A DNA stretch of 64,000 bases from UBA8524 sp964215915 (GTDB lineage: Bacteria; Bacteroidota; Bacteroidia; UBA8524): NCBI GenBank assembly GCA_964215915.1, contig CAXPEB010000046.1, forward strand, positions 22,826 to 86,825, read 5' to 3'. Below, in pieces: positions 1-9,446 of the stretch (its first letter is position 1; each line of letters opens with the position of its first letter). A model generated the notes under the pieces. The model was given only the letters and a program-made list of their open reading frames with translations. It searched no databases and was not told the origin of the DNA. Position numbers and translations under genes: made by a program.

Positions 1-1707
1 ATGCTCAGGCAGGTCATCCCGCTTATTGAAAAGAGCAGCTCCACGCTCATCTTCACCAATACCCGGAACTTTGCGGAAGTCTGGTACCAGAAACTGCTGG
101 AAGCTGCTCCGCATCTGGCCGGGCAGATAGCCATGCATCACGGTTCCGTGAGCAGCGATCTCCGGGCCTGGGTAGAAGAACAACTTCATACGGGAAAACT
201 ACGAACCGTGGTCTGCACCTCCAGCCTTGATCTCGGGGTGGACTTCCGGCCCGTGGAAACCATCATCCAGGTAGGCAGTCCCAAAGGGGTTTCCCGCTTC
301 CTGCAAAGAGCAGGAAGAAGCGGACATCAGCCCGGAATGCCCAGTGTTATCTACTTTGTGCCCACACACTCGCTGGAAATTCTGGAAGGAGCTGCTCTTC
401 GTGCAGCCATAGAGACGGGTAAACTGGAAGACCGTATCCCATACCTGAGAAGCTTTGATGTTCTCATTCAGTATATGATGACCCTGGCCGTATCCGACGG
501 ATTCCGGGCAGACTCCCTCTACAAAGAAGTGCGGAAGACCTTCTGTTTCCAGGGAATGGAAAGAGCGGAGTTCGACAGTATCCTGCACTTTCTGGTGCAT
601 GGTGGAGAATCCCTTCAGGCCTATGATGAGTTTCACCGTGTAATTGTGGATGACGGCCTGTTCAAGGTAGAAAGTCGCCGGATTGCCCTGCTGCACCGGC
701 TTTCTATCGGTACCATTGTCAGCGACCAGATGATGCAGGTTAAGTACCTCAGCGGCAAACGAATCGGGTCTGTGGAAGAGTGGTTCATCTCCCAACTGAG
801 AACGGGCTCGGTTTTCTGGCTGGCGGGGCGTAACCTGGAATTGGTTAAGATTCAAGGTATGGATGTGCTGGTCCAGAATGCAAAACAGCAAAAAGGTGCG
901 GTTCCAAGCTGGATGGGTGGCCGAATGCCGCTCTCTTCCAACCTGGCAGAAATGCTCCGGAGAAAGATCGATGAAATGAAGCAGAACCCGGATGATCCGG
1001 AGCTCAGTGCGCTGATTCCCCTGTTCGACAAACAGAAGCAGCTTTCGCATTCGCCCAATGCAATGGAGCTTTTGATCGAGAAGATTGAAAGCAAGGAAGG
1101 GTGCCACTTGTTTGTCTATCCCTTTGAAGGTCGTTTTGTCAATCAGGCCATTGCCTCGTTGCTGGCTTACCGGCTTTCCCTGTTTCAACCGGTGAGTTTT
1201 TCCATTGCCATGAATGATTATGGATTCGAGTTATTGAGTGATCAGGACATTCCCATAGAAGCCGCGCTGGATTCGGAAATTTTCAGCACCGAGCACCTGC
1301 GCGACGACCTGCTAAAAAGCCTGAACGCTACCGAAATGGCCCGGAGGAAGTTCAGGGATATCGCCCGCATCTCCGGCCTGGTTTTCCAAGGCTATCCGGG
1401 AAAACCGGTCAAATCCCGTCATCTGCAATCCAACTCTCAGCTGTTTTTCGATGTGTTCAGCGAATACGAGCCCGGCAATGTATTATTGAAGCAGGCTTAT
1501 GAAGAGGTGCTGGATTTTGAACTGGAAGAAGCCCGATTGCGCAGAGCGCTGGAACGTATCGGCAAACAGGATATCGTTCTTCGATATCCCAGCCAGGTTA
1601 CCCCTTTTGCCTTTCCGATACTGGTTGACAGGCTTCGTGAAAAATATACCAACGAAAACCTTCAGGACCGTATCCGGAAGATGTTGATACTGCTGGAAGA
1701 TGACTGA
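1..1707 (+). CDS. Lhr-type ligase-associated DEXH-box helicase, C-terminal part (5' truncated)
   Basis: This is the C-terminal 568 residues of a superfamily 2 DNA helicase of the Lhr-core type, which unwinds DNA or RNA:DNA hybrids in the bacterial ligase-associated repair cluster. Visible RecA2 motifs are LIFTNTR (residues 16-22), HHGS (46-49), the motif V region SSLDLGVDF (74-82) and motif VI QRAGRSGH (102-109). They are followed by a long Lhr-specific winged-helix and beta-barrel region. The RecA1 half, with the Walker A and DEXH motifs, lies before the window, so the ATG at position 1 is probably internal. Complete family members are roughly 800 residues. The stop overlaps the start of pdeM by 8 bp, the usual order in this cluster, which also carries an exonuclease and an ATP-dependent ligase elsewhere. 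Confidence 0.9.
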   Translation: MLRQVIPLIEKSSSTLIFTNTRNFAEVWYQKLLEAAPHLAGQIAMHHGSVSSDLRAWVEEQLHTGKLRTVVCTSSLDLGVDFRPVETIIQVGSPKGVSRFLQRAGRSGHQPGMPSVIYFVPTHSLEILEGAALRAAIETGKLEDRIPYLRSFDVLIQYMMTLAVSDGFRADSLYKEVRKTFCFQGMERAEFDSILHFLVHGGESLQAYDEFHRVIVDDGLFKVESRRIALLHRLSIGTIVSDQMMQVKYLSGKRIGSVEEWFISQLRTGSVFWLAGRNLELVKIQGMDVLVQNAKQQKGAVPSWMGGRMPLSSNLAEMLRRKIDEMKQNPDDPELSALIPLFDKQKQLSHSPNAMELLIEKIESKEGCHLFVYPFEGRFVNQAIASLLAYRLSLFQPVSFSIAMNDYGFELLSDQDIPIEAALDSEIFSTEHLRDDLLKSLNATEMARRKFRDIARISGLVFQGYPGKPVKSRHLQSNSQLFFDVFSEYEPGNVLLKQAYEEVLDFELEEARLRRALERIGKQDIVLRYPSQVTPFAFPILVDRLREKYTNENLQDRIRKMLILLEDD

Positions 1708-2359
1708 TTCGCTGAAAATTCACTGGCAAAATGCCGAATTGCACCTTCTGCCCGAACGTGCGCTTTTGTGGCCGGACAAGAACATGTTGTTGCTTTCCGA
1801 CCTGCATTTCGGGAAGACGCAACATTTTCGCAGGCATGGAATGGCCCTGCCTCATCAGGCAGCTGAAGCCGAACGAAACAACTTAGAGGCCTTATTGAAT
1901 AAATATCCCGATCAGGATGTGTGCTTTCTTGGCGATCTGTTTCATAGTGACATGAACCTGGAATGGACCGGTCTGGAAAATTTGCTGGCCTGTTTTCCGG
2001 GCAGACATTTTATGTTGGTCCCCGGTAACCATGATATCCTGATCCGGGATCATCAGCCCAAAACACTTAAAATCCTCGATAACCCCTTTCCATTGGCAAA
2101 CATCCGGCTATGTCATGACCCTGACGACCTGAATGAAATGCCTGGCCCGGCCATTTGCGGCCACCTTCATCCGGGAATTCGTCTCCGGGGACCGGCCCGG
2201 CAGAGCATACGCCTGCCGGCTTTTTATGTATACGAAGACCTTCTTATCCTTCCCGCTTTCGGGTTGCTTACCGGATTACACCGGCCCCGGCTCAGGAAAA
2301 AACTGCTGTTGGCCGGAGCGGTTACGCCGGAAGGGGTCGTTGCACTGAAACCGGAATAA
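1700..2359 (+). CDS. pdeM: Ligase-associated DNA damage response phosphoesterase PdeM
   Basis: This 219-residue metallophosphoesterase carries all the calcineurin-like metal motifs: SDLHFGK (D34, H36), GDLFHS (D79), PGNHD (108-112), a histidine at 139 and GHLHPG (154-159). It belongs to the PdeM family, the partner phosphoesterase of the Lhr-core, exonuclease and ligase cluster. It presumably trims DNA ends during repair in the cytoplasm. It overlaps the preceding helicase gene by 8 bp, so the two are translationally coupled. The length is normal for the family. The family assignment is firm; the natural substrate is not known from sequence. Confidence 0.9.
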   Translation: MTDSLKIHWQNAELHLLPERALLWPDKNMLLLSDLHFGKTQHFRRHGMALPHQAAEAERNNLEALLNKYPDQDVCFLGDLFHSDMNLEWTGLENLLACFPGRHFMLVPGNHDILIRDHQPKTLKILDNPFPLANIRLCHDPDDLNEMPGPAICGHLHPGIRLRGPARQSIRLPAFYVYEDLLILPAFGLLTGLHRPRLRKKLLLAGAVTPEGVVALKPE

Positions 2360-2360
2360 A

Positions 2361-2391
2361 AACAAAAGGCACCCCGGATAGGGATGCCTTT
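2361..2391 (-). terminator. Intrinsic terminator of the 2422-3096 gene
   Basis: An 11 bp stem (2365-2375 with 2381-2391, one C-A mismatch) encloses a 5-base loop. Read on the minus strand it is followed by a T-rich tract (TTTTGTTTTTATT). It lies between two convergent genes. It is strongest for the minus strand and may also weakly stop pdeM transcription. Confidence 0.7.
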
Positions 2392-2421
2392 GCATTGATC
2401 TATGTCTTATTTCGAAAGGTA

Positions 2422-3096
2422 TCAGTTTGCCTTCCTGAAACTGCGGCTATACACTTTACCGTTTTCGGTGATACGGATAACGTACAGTCCGTTAGGCAGA
2501 TCCCCGATGTTGTAGGTGCTGCTTTCTCCATTGTGGGAGAAGGATTTCAGTTTTTTACCCAGCACATCGAATATTTCCACCTTTACCGTTCCGGTAGTGT
2601 TGAAGTCCAGGTTCAGGGAAGATCCTGCCGGGTTAGGGTAGATTTTCACCTCTTTGTCATTGCTGACTTTAGCCACATTCACGGCCCAGGTTGTTGCAGT
2701 AAACTCTGCTGTGTCGGCATTGGCCATATCATTGCCCGCCCAAACCATAACCTTTACATGGCCTGTTCCGGCCGTGTTGTTCAGGTAAAAATGCAGGTCG
2801 AGAATGGATGAATCACCCTGATGAAGAACTACTGCGCTGCTGTCAACGGTAGCTGCATAACAGGTAACCTGATCACAAATTGCACTTTCCCAGCCTGATT
2901 GCAGGTTGTTTTCAATCCGCTTCCAGTGAACAAAGCTGTCTGTTGCGCTGATGTTTTTCATGTGAGCATGAACCACAAGTTCATACTCTTCGTGGCTTCC
3001 TTCAACGGTGCCGTCTTTCGGGTATACCTCCACATTCTGCGCTTGCAGAGCCCCGAAGGCAAGGGTCAAACTAAAAAGAGTAATTATTTTCTTCAT
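2422..3096 (-). CDS. Secreted protein with T9SS type A sorting domain
   Basis: A 224-residue exported protein. An N-terminal signal peptide ends near residue 20 (...GALQAQ). The C-terminal roughly 75 residues are a type IX secretion sorting domain: KIYPNPAGSSLNLDF, then VEIFDVLGKK, then LPNGLYVIRI. The protein should therefore cross the outer membrane and be released or anchored at the cell surface. The central part (about residues 25-140) has a beta-rich pattern and I do not recognise a family. It has its own promoter element upstream (3121-3128) and a terminator downstream, so it is probably monocistronic. Confidence 0.85.
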   Translation of the reverse strand: MKKIITLFSLTLAFGALQAQNVEVYPKDGTVEGSHEEYELVVHAHMKNISATDSFVHWKRIENNLQSGWESAICDQVTCYAATVDSSAVVLHQGDSSILDLHFYLNNTAGTGHVKVMVWAGNDMANADTAEFTATTWAVNVAKVSNDKEVKIYPNPAGSSLNLDFNTTGTVKVEIFDVLGKKLKSFSHNGESSTYNIGDLPNGLYVIRITENGKVYSRSFRKAN

Positions 3097-3120
3097 ATAG
3101 CTGTAATTCTAATTCTTTTA

Positions 3121-3128
3121 CAAAGGTA
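3121..3128 (-). promoter_or_regulatory. Promoter -7 element TACCTTTG for the T9SS protein gene
   Basis: Exact match to the Bacteroidota -7 consensus TAnnTTTG on the minus strand. It ends 24 nt before the ATG at 3096. No clear -33 element was identified, so this rests on one box and its position. Confidence 0.5.
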
Positions 3129-3161
3129 AACGATTTGTTAACATTCGGCGTTGCTTCTCTC

Positions 3162-4022
3162 TCAGTACTCCTTGAGGCTGATGTCCAGTGATTTCACGGA
3201 ATGAGTTAGCGCTCCTACTGAAATGAAATCAACTCCGGTTGAGGCATAGACACGGATTGTGTCTTCAGTGATGCCTCCGCTGGCTTCCGTTTCCGCTTTC
3301 TTATCGATCAGTGCCACCGCTTCACGGAGTGCTTCGGGAGAAAAATTGTCCAGCATGATCCGGTCAACCTTACCGGTGTCCAGGGCCTGCTTTACCTCTT
3401 CCAGGTTCCGCGTCTCCACTTCAATCTTCAGGTCCAGTCCCTTTTTTTCCAGGTATTGAACGGTTCGTTCCACGGCAGCGCGTATTCCTCCCGCATAATC
3501 AATGTGGTTGTCTTTCAGCATGATCATGTCATACAGGCCCATACGGTGATTTTCCCCTCCTCCGGTCTTTACCGCCCATTTTTCAAGCAGGCGCAAGCCG
3601 GGTGTTGTTTTTCTTGTATCCAGCAGGCGGCAACCGGTGCCTTCAATCTTGGCTACCATTCTGGCTGTTGCCGTGGCTATGCCACTCAACCGCTGAATGA
3701 GGTTAAGCACGAGTCTTTCCGTTCTCAGTATGGCGTGCACGGAGCCCGATACGGTCAAAGCAATATCTCCTCTGCTTACTTTGTCACCATCCTGCAGCAA
3801 CAAACTCACCTCCAAACCGGGGTCATTGTGCAAAAAGATCACGCGTGAGAGTTCCAGTCCGGCAATGACTCCCTTATCCTTAACAATCATCCTGGCCTTT
3901 CCCCGGGTGCCCTGAGGGATGGATGCCAGGGATGAATGATCTCCACTGCCAATATCTTCTTTCAGAGCCTGGTCGATAAATGCCAGTATGGTCGGTTGAT
4001 TGAAGTCGAAGTTTGCCGTCAC
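3162..4022 (-). CDS. nadC: Nicotinate-nucleotide pyrophosphorylase (carboxylating)
   Basis: Quinolinate phosphoribosyltransferase, 286 residues and full length. It converts quinolinate and PRPP to nicotinate mononucleotide in de novo NAD synthesis. Diagnostic motifs are DTRKTTPGLR, the KTGGGENHRMGLYD segment and MLKDNH, followed by the IEVETRNLEEV and MLDNFSPE barrel strands and a C-terminal SVGALTHS. It lies 10 bp downstream of the DUF4783 gene on the same strand and is probably co-transcribed with it. Confidence 0.96.
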   Translation of the reverse strand: MTANFDFNQPTILAFIDQALKEDIGSGDHSSLASIPQGTRGKARMIVKDKGVIAGLELSRVIFLHNDPGLEVSLLLQDGDKVSRGDIALTVSGSVHAILRTERLVLNLIQRLSGIATATARMVAKIEGTGCRLLDTRKTTPGLRLLEKWAVKTGGGENHRMGLYDMIMLKDNHIDYAGGIRAAVERTVQYLEKKGLDLKIEVETRNLEEVKQALDTGKVDRIMLDNFSPEALREAVALIDKKAETEASGGITEDTIRVYASTGVDFISVGALTHSVKSLDISLKEY

Positions 4023-4032
4023 GCGGCAAATA

Positions 4033-4422
4033 TCAGGATTTTTCCACCTTTAGTTCGTGAATCCGCCAACCTTCACCGCTATTATGCAGGTAAACCGTTA
4101 TTCGGAATACCGTTCCGTTCCGGGATTCATAGGAATAGACTCCGTATGTTTTCTCGGAGTCCGGACCCCTGTGGCGGATAGCGACATTTTTTGGAGGATA
4201 CTCCGTAAGGAAGCTTCCCAGTTGCTCTTCAACCTGAGCGGCGCTGATACGACCAGGCGTCATTCCGTGGATCTCAGCCTCCAGGTTAACTGCAAAATAA
4301 TTCGAGACGTCATTGACATTGGCCCTTTGAAGCGATTCACGGATGTCATCCAGAACCGTTGTGCCGGCCGGCGGAGCGTGCAGTCCTGCCACAAGCAGGA
4401 ACATGCTGCAAATGATTTTCAT
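4033..4422 (-). CDS. DUF4783-type secreted protein
   Basis: A 129-residue protein with a short hydrophobic signal sequence. It matches the size, the pattern and the gene position (immediately upstream of nadC) of the Bacteroidota DUF4783 family, whose function is unknown. The fold looks like the NTF2/lumazine-binding type: an N-terminal helix pair, then beta strands ending in GWRIHELKVEK. Whether it has anything to do with NAD synthesis is not shown by the sequence. Assignment is by recognition of the overall pattern rather than by a catalytic motif. Confidence 0.65.
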   Translation of the reverse strand: MKIICSMFLLVAGLHAPPAGTTVLDDIRESLQRANVNDVSNYFAVNLEAEIHGMTPGRISAAQVEEQLGSFLTEYPPKNVAIRHRGPDSEKTYGVYSYESRNGTVFRITVYLHNSGEGWRIHELKVEKS

Positions 4423-4477
4423 GGATAGTAGTAACTTGGTTTCATCTTCAATTTAAGAAAAATCAATCGATTACACC

Positions 4478-5131
4478 ATGCCCACCCGAACTTGCATCCT
4501 CAGTGAAGAGAACAGCCTGCTGAACGAATTTATGCGCGATCTGCGTGATGAAGAGATCCAGAAGGATCGTTTACGGTTCCGCAAAAACATTCAACGCGTC
4601 GGAGAGATTCTGGCCTATGAAATCAGTAAAACCCTCACGTTTGAGCCAAGCCGTGTTCACACTTCCCTGGGAATCAAAAAAACTATGAATTTCGACGAAC
4701 AACCGGTGATCTGCTCGGTGCTCCGGGCCGGAATTCCTTTTCAGCTGGGACTGCTTGAATTCTTCGATCGGTCTGATGCCGCATTCATTTCGGCATACCG
4801 GAAACACCATTCCGAAACAGAATTTGAGATCGTGGTACAGTACATGGCCACTCCCGACCTGAACGACAGAACCCTGATCCTGGCTGACCCCATGCTGGCT
4901 ACCGGACAAAGCCTGGTGAGTACCTACCATGCCTTGTTGAAAAACGGGACACCCAAACGGCTCATCATAGCGGCACTCATCGGAAGCACGGAAGGCCTGG
5001 AACATGTAAAAAGAGAATTACCGGAAGCCGATATCTTCCTGGCCGATTGCGACCCGGAGCTGAACGAACATGCCTATATCGTACCCGGACTGGGGGATGC
5101 CGGAGACCTCGCTTTTGGAGAAAAGCTCTGA
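4478..5131 (+). CDS. upp: Uracil phosphoribosyltransferase
   Basis: A 217-residue cytosolic pyrimidine salvage enzyme making UMP from uracil and PRPP. The PRPP-binding loop is LILADPMLATGQS. The uracil-contacting C-terminal region YIVPGLGDAGD is present, as is CSVLRAGIPF. The length is normal. It stands alone, divergent from the nadC pair, and no clear TAnnTTTG box was found immediately upstream. Confidence 0.95.
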   Translation: MPTRTCILSEENSLLNEFMRDLRDEEIQKDRLRFRKNIQRVGEILAYEISKTLTFEPSRVHTSLGIKKTMNFDEQPVICSVLRAGIPFQLGLLEFFDRSDAAFISAYRKHHSETEFEIVVQYMATPDLNDRTLILADPMLATGQSLVSTYHALLKNGTPKRLIIAALIGSTEGLEHVKRELPEADIFLADCDPELNEHAYIVPGLGDAGDLAFGEKL

Positions 5132-5200
5132 ATCAACTGATTTTCAGTCTGGCATGAAGTCTGTTCCGTTTTGGCTTCATCCCCTAAAACCAGCCTTTCT

Positions 5201-7654
5201 ATGAAAAAAGTGTTACCCCTTATCTTCTGGGTTACACTCTGTGTAAGTCCGGAACACCTTCTGGGTCAATGGGAAAACCTCCTTCCGGAACAAGGCTACA
5301 GTGCCCGCTCAGCGTATGTTTTCATTAAGGACGAAAGCACCGCATTCCTGTTTCCAACCGATGGATTGGGCTATTTCTTATACAGCGAGGATGCAGGTAA
5401 AACCTGGGATCAGCTTCCCCTTCCTTCGCCCTTTGCCAATGGAATACTGAACGTATGTGTCGCCAGCACTTCACACCTTTGGGCCGGGAACCGTTCCGGG
5501 GCGCTCTTGCACAGCACCGACGGTGGGATTACCTGGGACATGCGGTTTCTGGGTCATCCCATTATTTCCATCAGTTTCTATGATGAACTAAACGGCTGGG
5601 TGCTCCTGGAAAACCAGGAGCTCAGGCATACGCAGGACGGAGGAAAATCCTGGTCTGTTTATACATGCCCCTTCACATATATTTATGCTGTTGGCCGATA
5701 CGAGCTTCTTGCCGGCCAGTACGGTTATTTTACTTCGCGCTCAAAAGACTTCGGTAAAACCTGGGAATACATTGGCACCCCCTTCAAACCCAACTCCGAA
5801 GAAGGGGCCGCCTATTTCGCAACCACAGAACTCTGTAACATAGCCGGGGCACATACCACCAAACCCAGTGGTGTCTATTCTGCCCGTGAAAGGCAGTACT
5901 ACAATACAGGAGATGGAAGTATCATTCATTCCACCTATTCGGTTGACCCGGAACATACCTGGACCAACTTCCATCAGCAGGGTGTTTATTTCAATACAAG
6001 CTCCCCAAAAGGAAAAGCCTTACTCCCCACCCAGTCCTCTACGGTTGATTTAGGTTTTTTCGATCAGAACAAAGGACTTGCCTACGCAGATAACCGGATA
6101 TACCGAACCGAAGACGGGGGGCAGAGCTGGAAAGAGATCCATACGTTGGTGAAGTCAGACGTCAGGTATCAGAACCTGGTGTTTAAATCGGCAGATACCG
6201 CATACGTTCTGGCTACCTATAGCCTACAGAACGGGAGTTCCGGGTCCAATGTTTTCAGAAGTACCGATGGGGGTTACACCTGGAATCCGTTTTTTTCCGG
6301 TCAAAGTACCTTTTTCAGCAGCATGACCCTAAAAGAGAACCTGCTCTATCTGGCTTCTTCCAACACAGACGGGACACTTCTGGAACTTGACTTAAGCACC
6401 CAACAAACCCGGGATACCCTTATCGCCAACACCTCTTTCTACAGCATAATTTCCATTCCTCAAGGGCCGGTTGTCGCTGTGGGAAAACGCGGTATCATCT
6501 ACCGAATGGCTTCCACCTCTTCTAACTGGGAACCGATTCCCTTTCCGGATACCCTGGACCTTTTTGCCTTAGGAAAGGCCCAAAACGATCACACCCTGTT
6601 TTTATCCAGCAGCGCTATCCTTGGAAAGATTTACAAGAGCCATGATTCGGGAAAAACCTGGCTGCCGGTTGCCTTACCCACCAGCCAACACCAGGGGTTC
6701 TGTATGCGTTTCCGGAACAAAGACACCGGTATCCTGGTAACCCGCAATTTGTATCCTCCCTTCGATAACGGCATTCTAACAACCACGGATGGTGGACAGA
6801 ACTGGGACTTTCAACGGGTTAATACGTCCAAGGATCCGTTTGATGTCGTTTTTGATATTTATTATGACGAAGAGATCATGCTGCTGTATTCCGAATCAAG
6901 CATCTACAGACAGCTTAATACCGGGGCATTTAAAAGAGAATACAAGTACACATTCGGGTGCCCAACAGGAATCGTAAAAAGCCCGAAAGGTCAGATCTTC
7001 GCTCCATGCCGGTCCAACCACTTCCTCGCACGGTATACCCTGTCGCCTTTTGATCTTGCACTTCCGGAAAACGCCGCCCGTATCAACCTGGAGGAAAATG
7101 GCTCTGTTTTATTCTCCTGGGAAAGGGTAAGCGGAGCCTACGATTACTGGTTGCGGTTTGAAAACGGGGACAGTCTGTACATTGAAAGGCTCGGGGACTA
7201 CATGCAACCCGACGACAGCCCCTACTACACCTATGAAATGTCTCCCCGACGGGTATGGAACATGATTCATCGCCTCGGGCTTCAGGAAACCTCTGGCACC
7301 GTTCAATGGTCGGTGTGGGCCATCAATACGGAAGACACCGTTAAAAACCCGGAAAAAAGAACCCTGGTTTACCAAAATTCCGGAGATCCGGATTCAAAAG
7401 CCAACCTGGAATTTGTACTGATTCCAAACCCGGCCAGCGAGCAGGTGGTAGTTAGTTTGAAACAACCGGTTTCCGGGGCCTTACACGTTGAGCTACTCGA
7501 TGCTACGGGTAGAACCCTTCATTCCATCCATGAAGAAAATTGCCAATGCGACGGGCGGAAAATAAATTTGCAGCATCTTAGTCAGGGTGTTTACCTGATA
7601 CGGGTTCGTACCGGCGACCGGCAACAAACACATAAACTGGTGGTTGGTAAATAA
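5201..7654 (+). CDS. Secreted Asp-box/BNR-repeat protein with T9SS type A sorting domain
   Basis: An 817-residue exported protein starting at MKKVLPLIFW. An in-frame TTG 30 bp earlier would place ten polar residues before the signal peptide and is not preferred. At least eight Asp-box type repeats of the form S/T-x-D-G-G-x-T/S-W (for example STDGGITW, TQDGGKSW, TEDGGQSW, STDGGYTW) mark a beta-propeller of the sialidase/VPS10/YCF48 kind. No sialidase catalytic residues are evident. The C-terminus (IPNPASEQVVVSL, VELLDATGRTL, LSQGVYLIRV) is a T9SS type A sorting domain, so the protein is delivered to the cell surface. Its ligand is unknown. Confidence 0.85.
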   Translation: MKKVLPLIFWVTLCVSPEHLLGQWENLLPEQGYSARSAYVFIKDESTAFLFPTDGLGYFLYSEDAGKTWDQLPLPSPFANGILNVCVASTSHLWAGNRSGALLHSTDGGITWDMRFLGHPIISISFYDELNGWVLLENQELRHTQDGGKSWSVYTCPFTYIYAVGRYELLAGQYGYFTSRSKDFGKTWEYIGTPFKPNSEEGAAYFATTELCNIAGAHTTKPSGVYSARERQYYNTGDGSIIHSTYSVDPEHTWTNFHQQGVYFNTSSPKGKALLPTQSSTVDLGFFDQNKGLAYADNRIYRTEDGGQSWKEIHTLVKSDVRYQNLVFKSADTAYVLATYSLQNGSSGSNVFRSTDGGYTWNPFFSGQSTFFSSMTLKENLLYLASSNTDGTLLELDLSTQQTRDTLIANTSFYSIISIPQGPVVAVGKRGIIYRMASTSSNWEPIPFPDTLDLFALGKAQNDHTLFLSSSAILGKIYKSHDSGKTWLPVALPTSQHQGFCMRFRNKDTGILVTRNLYPPFDNGILTTTDGGQNWDFQRVNTSKDPFDVVFDIYYDEEIMLLYSESSIYRQLNTGAFKREYKYTFGCPTGIVKSPKGQIFAPCRSNHFLARYTLSPFDLALPENAARINLEENGSVLFSWERVSGAYDYWLRFENGDSLYIERLGDYMQPDDSPYYTYEMSPRRVWNMIHRLGLQETSGTVQWSVWAINTEDTVKNPEKRTLVYQNSGDPDSKANLEFVLIPNPASEQVVVSLKQPVSGALHVELLDATGRTLHSIHEENCQCDGRKINLQHLSQGVYLIRVRTGDRQQTHKLVVGK

Positions 7655-7658
7655 TTAT

Positions 7659-7690
7659 ACCCGGAAGCGTAACAACGACCGGGGTTTTCT
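7659..7690 (+). terminator. Possible weak terminator after the Asp-box gene
   Basis: The short inverted repeat ACCCGG...CCGGGGT (7659-7664 with 7679-7685, one bulge) is followed by TTTTCTT. The stem is short and the loop long, so this is a weak candidate. Confidence 0.35.
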
Positions 7691-7699
7691 TATCCATCC

Positions 7700-8398
7700 A
7701 TGAAAGGAAAACTGCGACATCTCTTTTTCGACCTTGATCATACCCTCTGGGACTTCGAGACCAATTCCAATGCAACACTTTCCGAGTTGTTTACCGAATA
7801 CCGGTTGGAAGAGCACGGTTTGTTTGACCTGGACGGTTTTATGACGGTTTACAAAGAGATTAACCATAGCCTTTGGGACCAATACAACCGGAATCAGCTT
7901 GGAAAAGAAGAGTTACGGAATCGGCGTTTCCGGGACACCTTTAACCGGCTTGGGCTAGAAGAAATCCATCATCCGTTTGATTTTTCCGATCAATACATTC
8001 ACCGGTGCACACTAAAACCGGCCTTGTTCCCGGGCGCTCATGAGGTGCTTACGGAACTACAGAAACGGTATTCGATGAGCATCATCACCAATGGTTTCCC
8101 CGAATCGCAACACCGGAAAATGACCGCATCCGGATTGCTCCCCTATTTTGATCACCTGATCATCTCGGAAGAAGTGGGGTTTGCCAAACCGCACCCCGGA
8201 ATCTTTCAGGCAGCCCTTGATCGCTCCGGAACGGCCACAGAAGAAGTCATCATGATCGGAGATAACCTGCACGCTGATATTGAAGGAGCGCAAAAAGCCG
8301 GTATCACTGCCATTTGGTTCAACCCGGATAAAAATCCGGGCCCGAAAGAACCCCTCCTTCAAATTCATGACTTGAATACACTCCTGGAGCTGATATAA
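7700..8398 (+). CDS. HAD-family pyrimidine nucleotidase, YjjG type
   Basis: A 232-residue haloacid dehalogenase superfamily phosphatase. Motif I is FFDLDHTLWDF near residue 10, with the nucleophile in DLDHT. Motif II is IITNG, motif III includes FAKPHPGIF, and motif IV is MIGDNLHADIEGA. The WDF after motif I and the overall length fit the YjjG subgroup, which dephosphorylates noncanonical pyrimidine nucleoside monophosphates. The substrate range cannot be fixed from sequence alone. Confidence 0.88.
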   Translation: MKGKLRHLFFDLDHTLWDFETNSNATLSELFTEYRLEEHGLFDLDGFMTVYKEINHSLWDQYNRNQLGKEELRNRRFRDTFNRLGLEEIHHPFDFSDQYIHRCTLKPALFPGAHEVLTELQKRYSMSIITNGFPESQHRKMTASGLLPYFDHLIISEEVGFAKPHPGIFQAALDRSGTATEEVIMIGDNLHADIEGAQKAGITAIWFNPDKNPGPKEPLLQIHDLNTLLELI

Positions 8399-8424
8399 AT
8401 CAGGACGCATTTCCCATCAAATCT

Positions 8425-8432
8425 TAAATTTG
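8425..8432 (+). promoter_or_regulatory. Promoter -7 element TAAATTTG for the ferredoxin reductase operon
   Basis: Exact TAnnTTTG match ending 9 nt before the ATG at 8442. The 5' leader is predicted to be only a few bases long or absent. It also argues for the ATG at 8442 over the in-frame TTG at 8430, which lies inside the box. Confidence 0.6.
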
Positions 8433-8441
8433 CACCGATTT

Positions 8442-9446
8442 ATGATTACGACCGATATCTGCATCATCGGAGCCGGTCCTGTTGGACTCTTCGCCATTTT
8501 CGAAGCAGGGTTGCTGAAACTCCGCTGTCATCTGGTGGACGTATTGCCCCAGGTAGGCGGGCAGCTCTCCGAAATATATCCGAAAAAACCCATTTACGAT
8601 ATTCCGGGTTACCCCGAGGTTCTTGCCCAGGACCTGATCGATAACCTGATGAAACAGGCCGAGCCCTTCAAGCCCACCTTTACCCTTGGTGAAAAGGCTG
8701 AGCGTATTGAAAAACTGGAGGATGGCTCTTTTATCACCCACACTTCCGATGGTACGGAGATTCACAGCAAAGTGATCTGCATTGCCGGCGGACTGGGGGT
8801 TTTTGAACCGCGCAAACCGGATATTGAGAACCTGACCCTTTTCGAAGGCAAGGGAGTGAATTACATGATCAAGGATCCGGAGCTTTACCGGAACAAGAAG
8901 GTGGTACTTGCCGGAGGCGGAGATTCTGCGCTTGACTGGGCCATCTATCTTTCCGATGTGGCTTCCGAATTGTCCCTTGTACACCGCAATAACAGTTTCC
9001 GCGGAGCTCCGGATTCGGCAGAAAAAGTGCTGGCCCTTGCAGAAACAGGGAAAATTCGTCTCCTGCTCAACTCCAACCTCACGCGTATTAACGGAAACGG
9101 GGTACTCCGGGAAGTTAGCATCCTGGACAAGGAAAAGAAGGAAACCGTACTGGATACCGATTACCTTATCCCCCTGTTCGGACTGAGCCCGAAACTGGGA
9201 CCCTTGGAAAACTGGGGACTGGAAATTGAAAACGGTGCTATCAAAGTCAATACGAAAGATTTCGAGACCAATATCGACGGGATTTATGCTATCGGGGATA
9301 TCAACACCTATCCGGGTAAACTAAAGTTGATTCTCTGCGGTTTCCATGAGGCGGCACTGATGTCACACGGAGCCTACCGCCGGATCAATCCGGGGAAAGT
9401 CCTCAATCTCAAATACACCACCGTTAACGGCGTTCAGGCATTCTGA
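8442..9446 (+). CDS. Ferredoxin--NADP+ reductase, thioredoxin-reductase-like
   Basis: A 334-residue FAD/NAD(P)-binding oxidoreductase. The FAD-binding GxGxxG is at the N-terminus (CIIGAGPVG) and the NADPH-binding glycine motif is VVLAGGGDSALDWA. The C-terminal FAD contact is YAIGDI. The CxxC redox pair of true thioredoxin reductases is absent, which places it with the TrxB-like ferredoxin-NADP reductases. Its stop codon overlaps the ATG of a 2Fe-2S ferredoxin gene by 1 bp, so its electron partner is very likely encoded next to it. It is cytoplasmic. Confidence 0.92.
   Translation: MITTDICIIGAGPVGLFAIFEAGLLKLRCHLVDVLPQVGGQLSEIYPKKPIYDIPGYPEVLAQDLIDNLMKQAEPFKPTFTLGEKAERIEKLEDGSFITHTSDGTEIHSKVICIAGGLGVFEPRKPDIENLTLFEGKGVNYMIKDPELYRNKKVVLAGGGDSALDWAIYLSDVASELSLVHRNNSFRGAPDSAEKVLALAETGKIRLLLNSNLTRINGNGVLREVSILDKEKKETVLDTDYLIPLFGLSPKLGPLENWGLEIENGAIKVNTKDFETNIDGIYAIGDINTYPGKLKLILCGFHEAALMSHGAYRRINPGKVLNLKYTTVNGVQAF

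Noticed and set aside
199..1188. Long open frame antisense to the helicase
   Set aside because: It lies wholly inside a well-supported helicase gene; its translation shows no domain.
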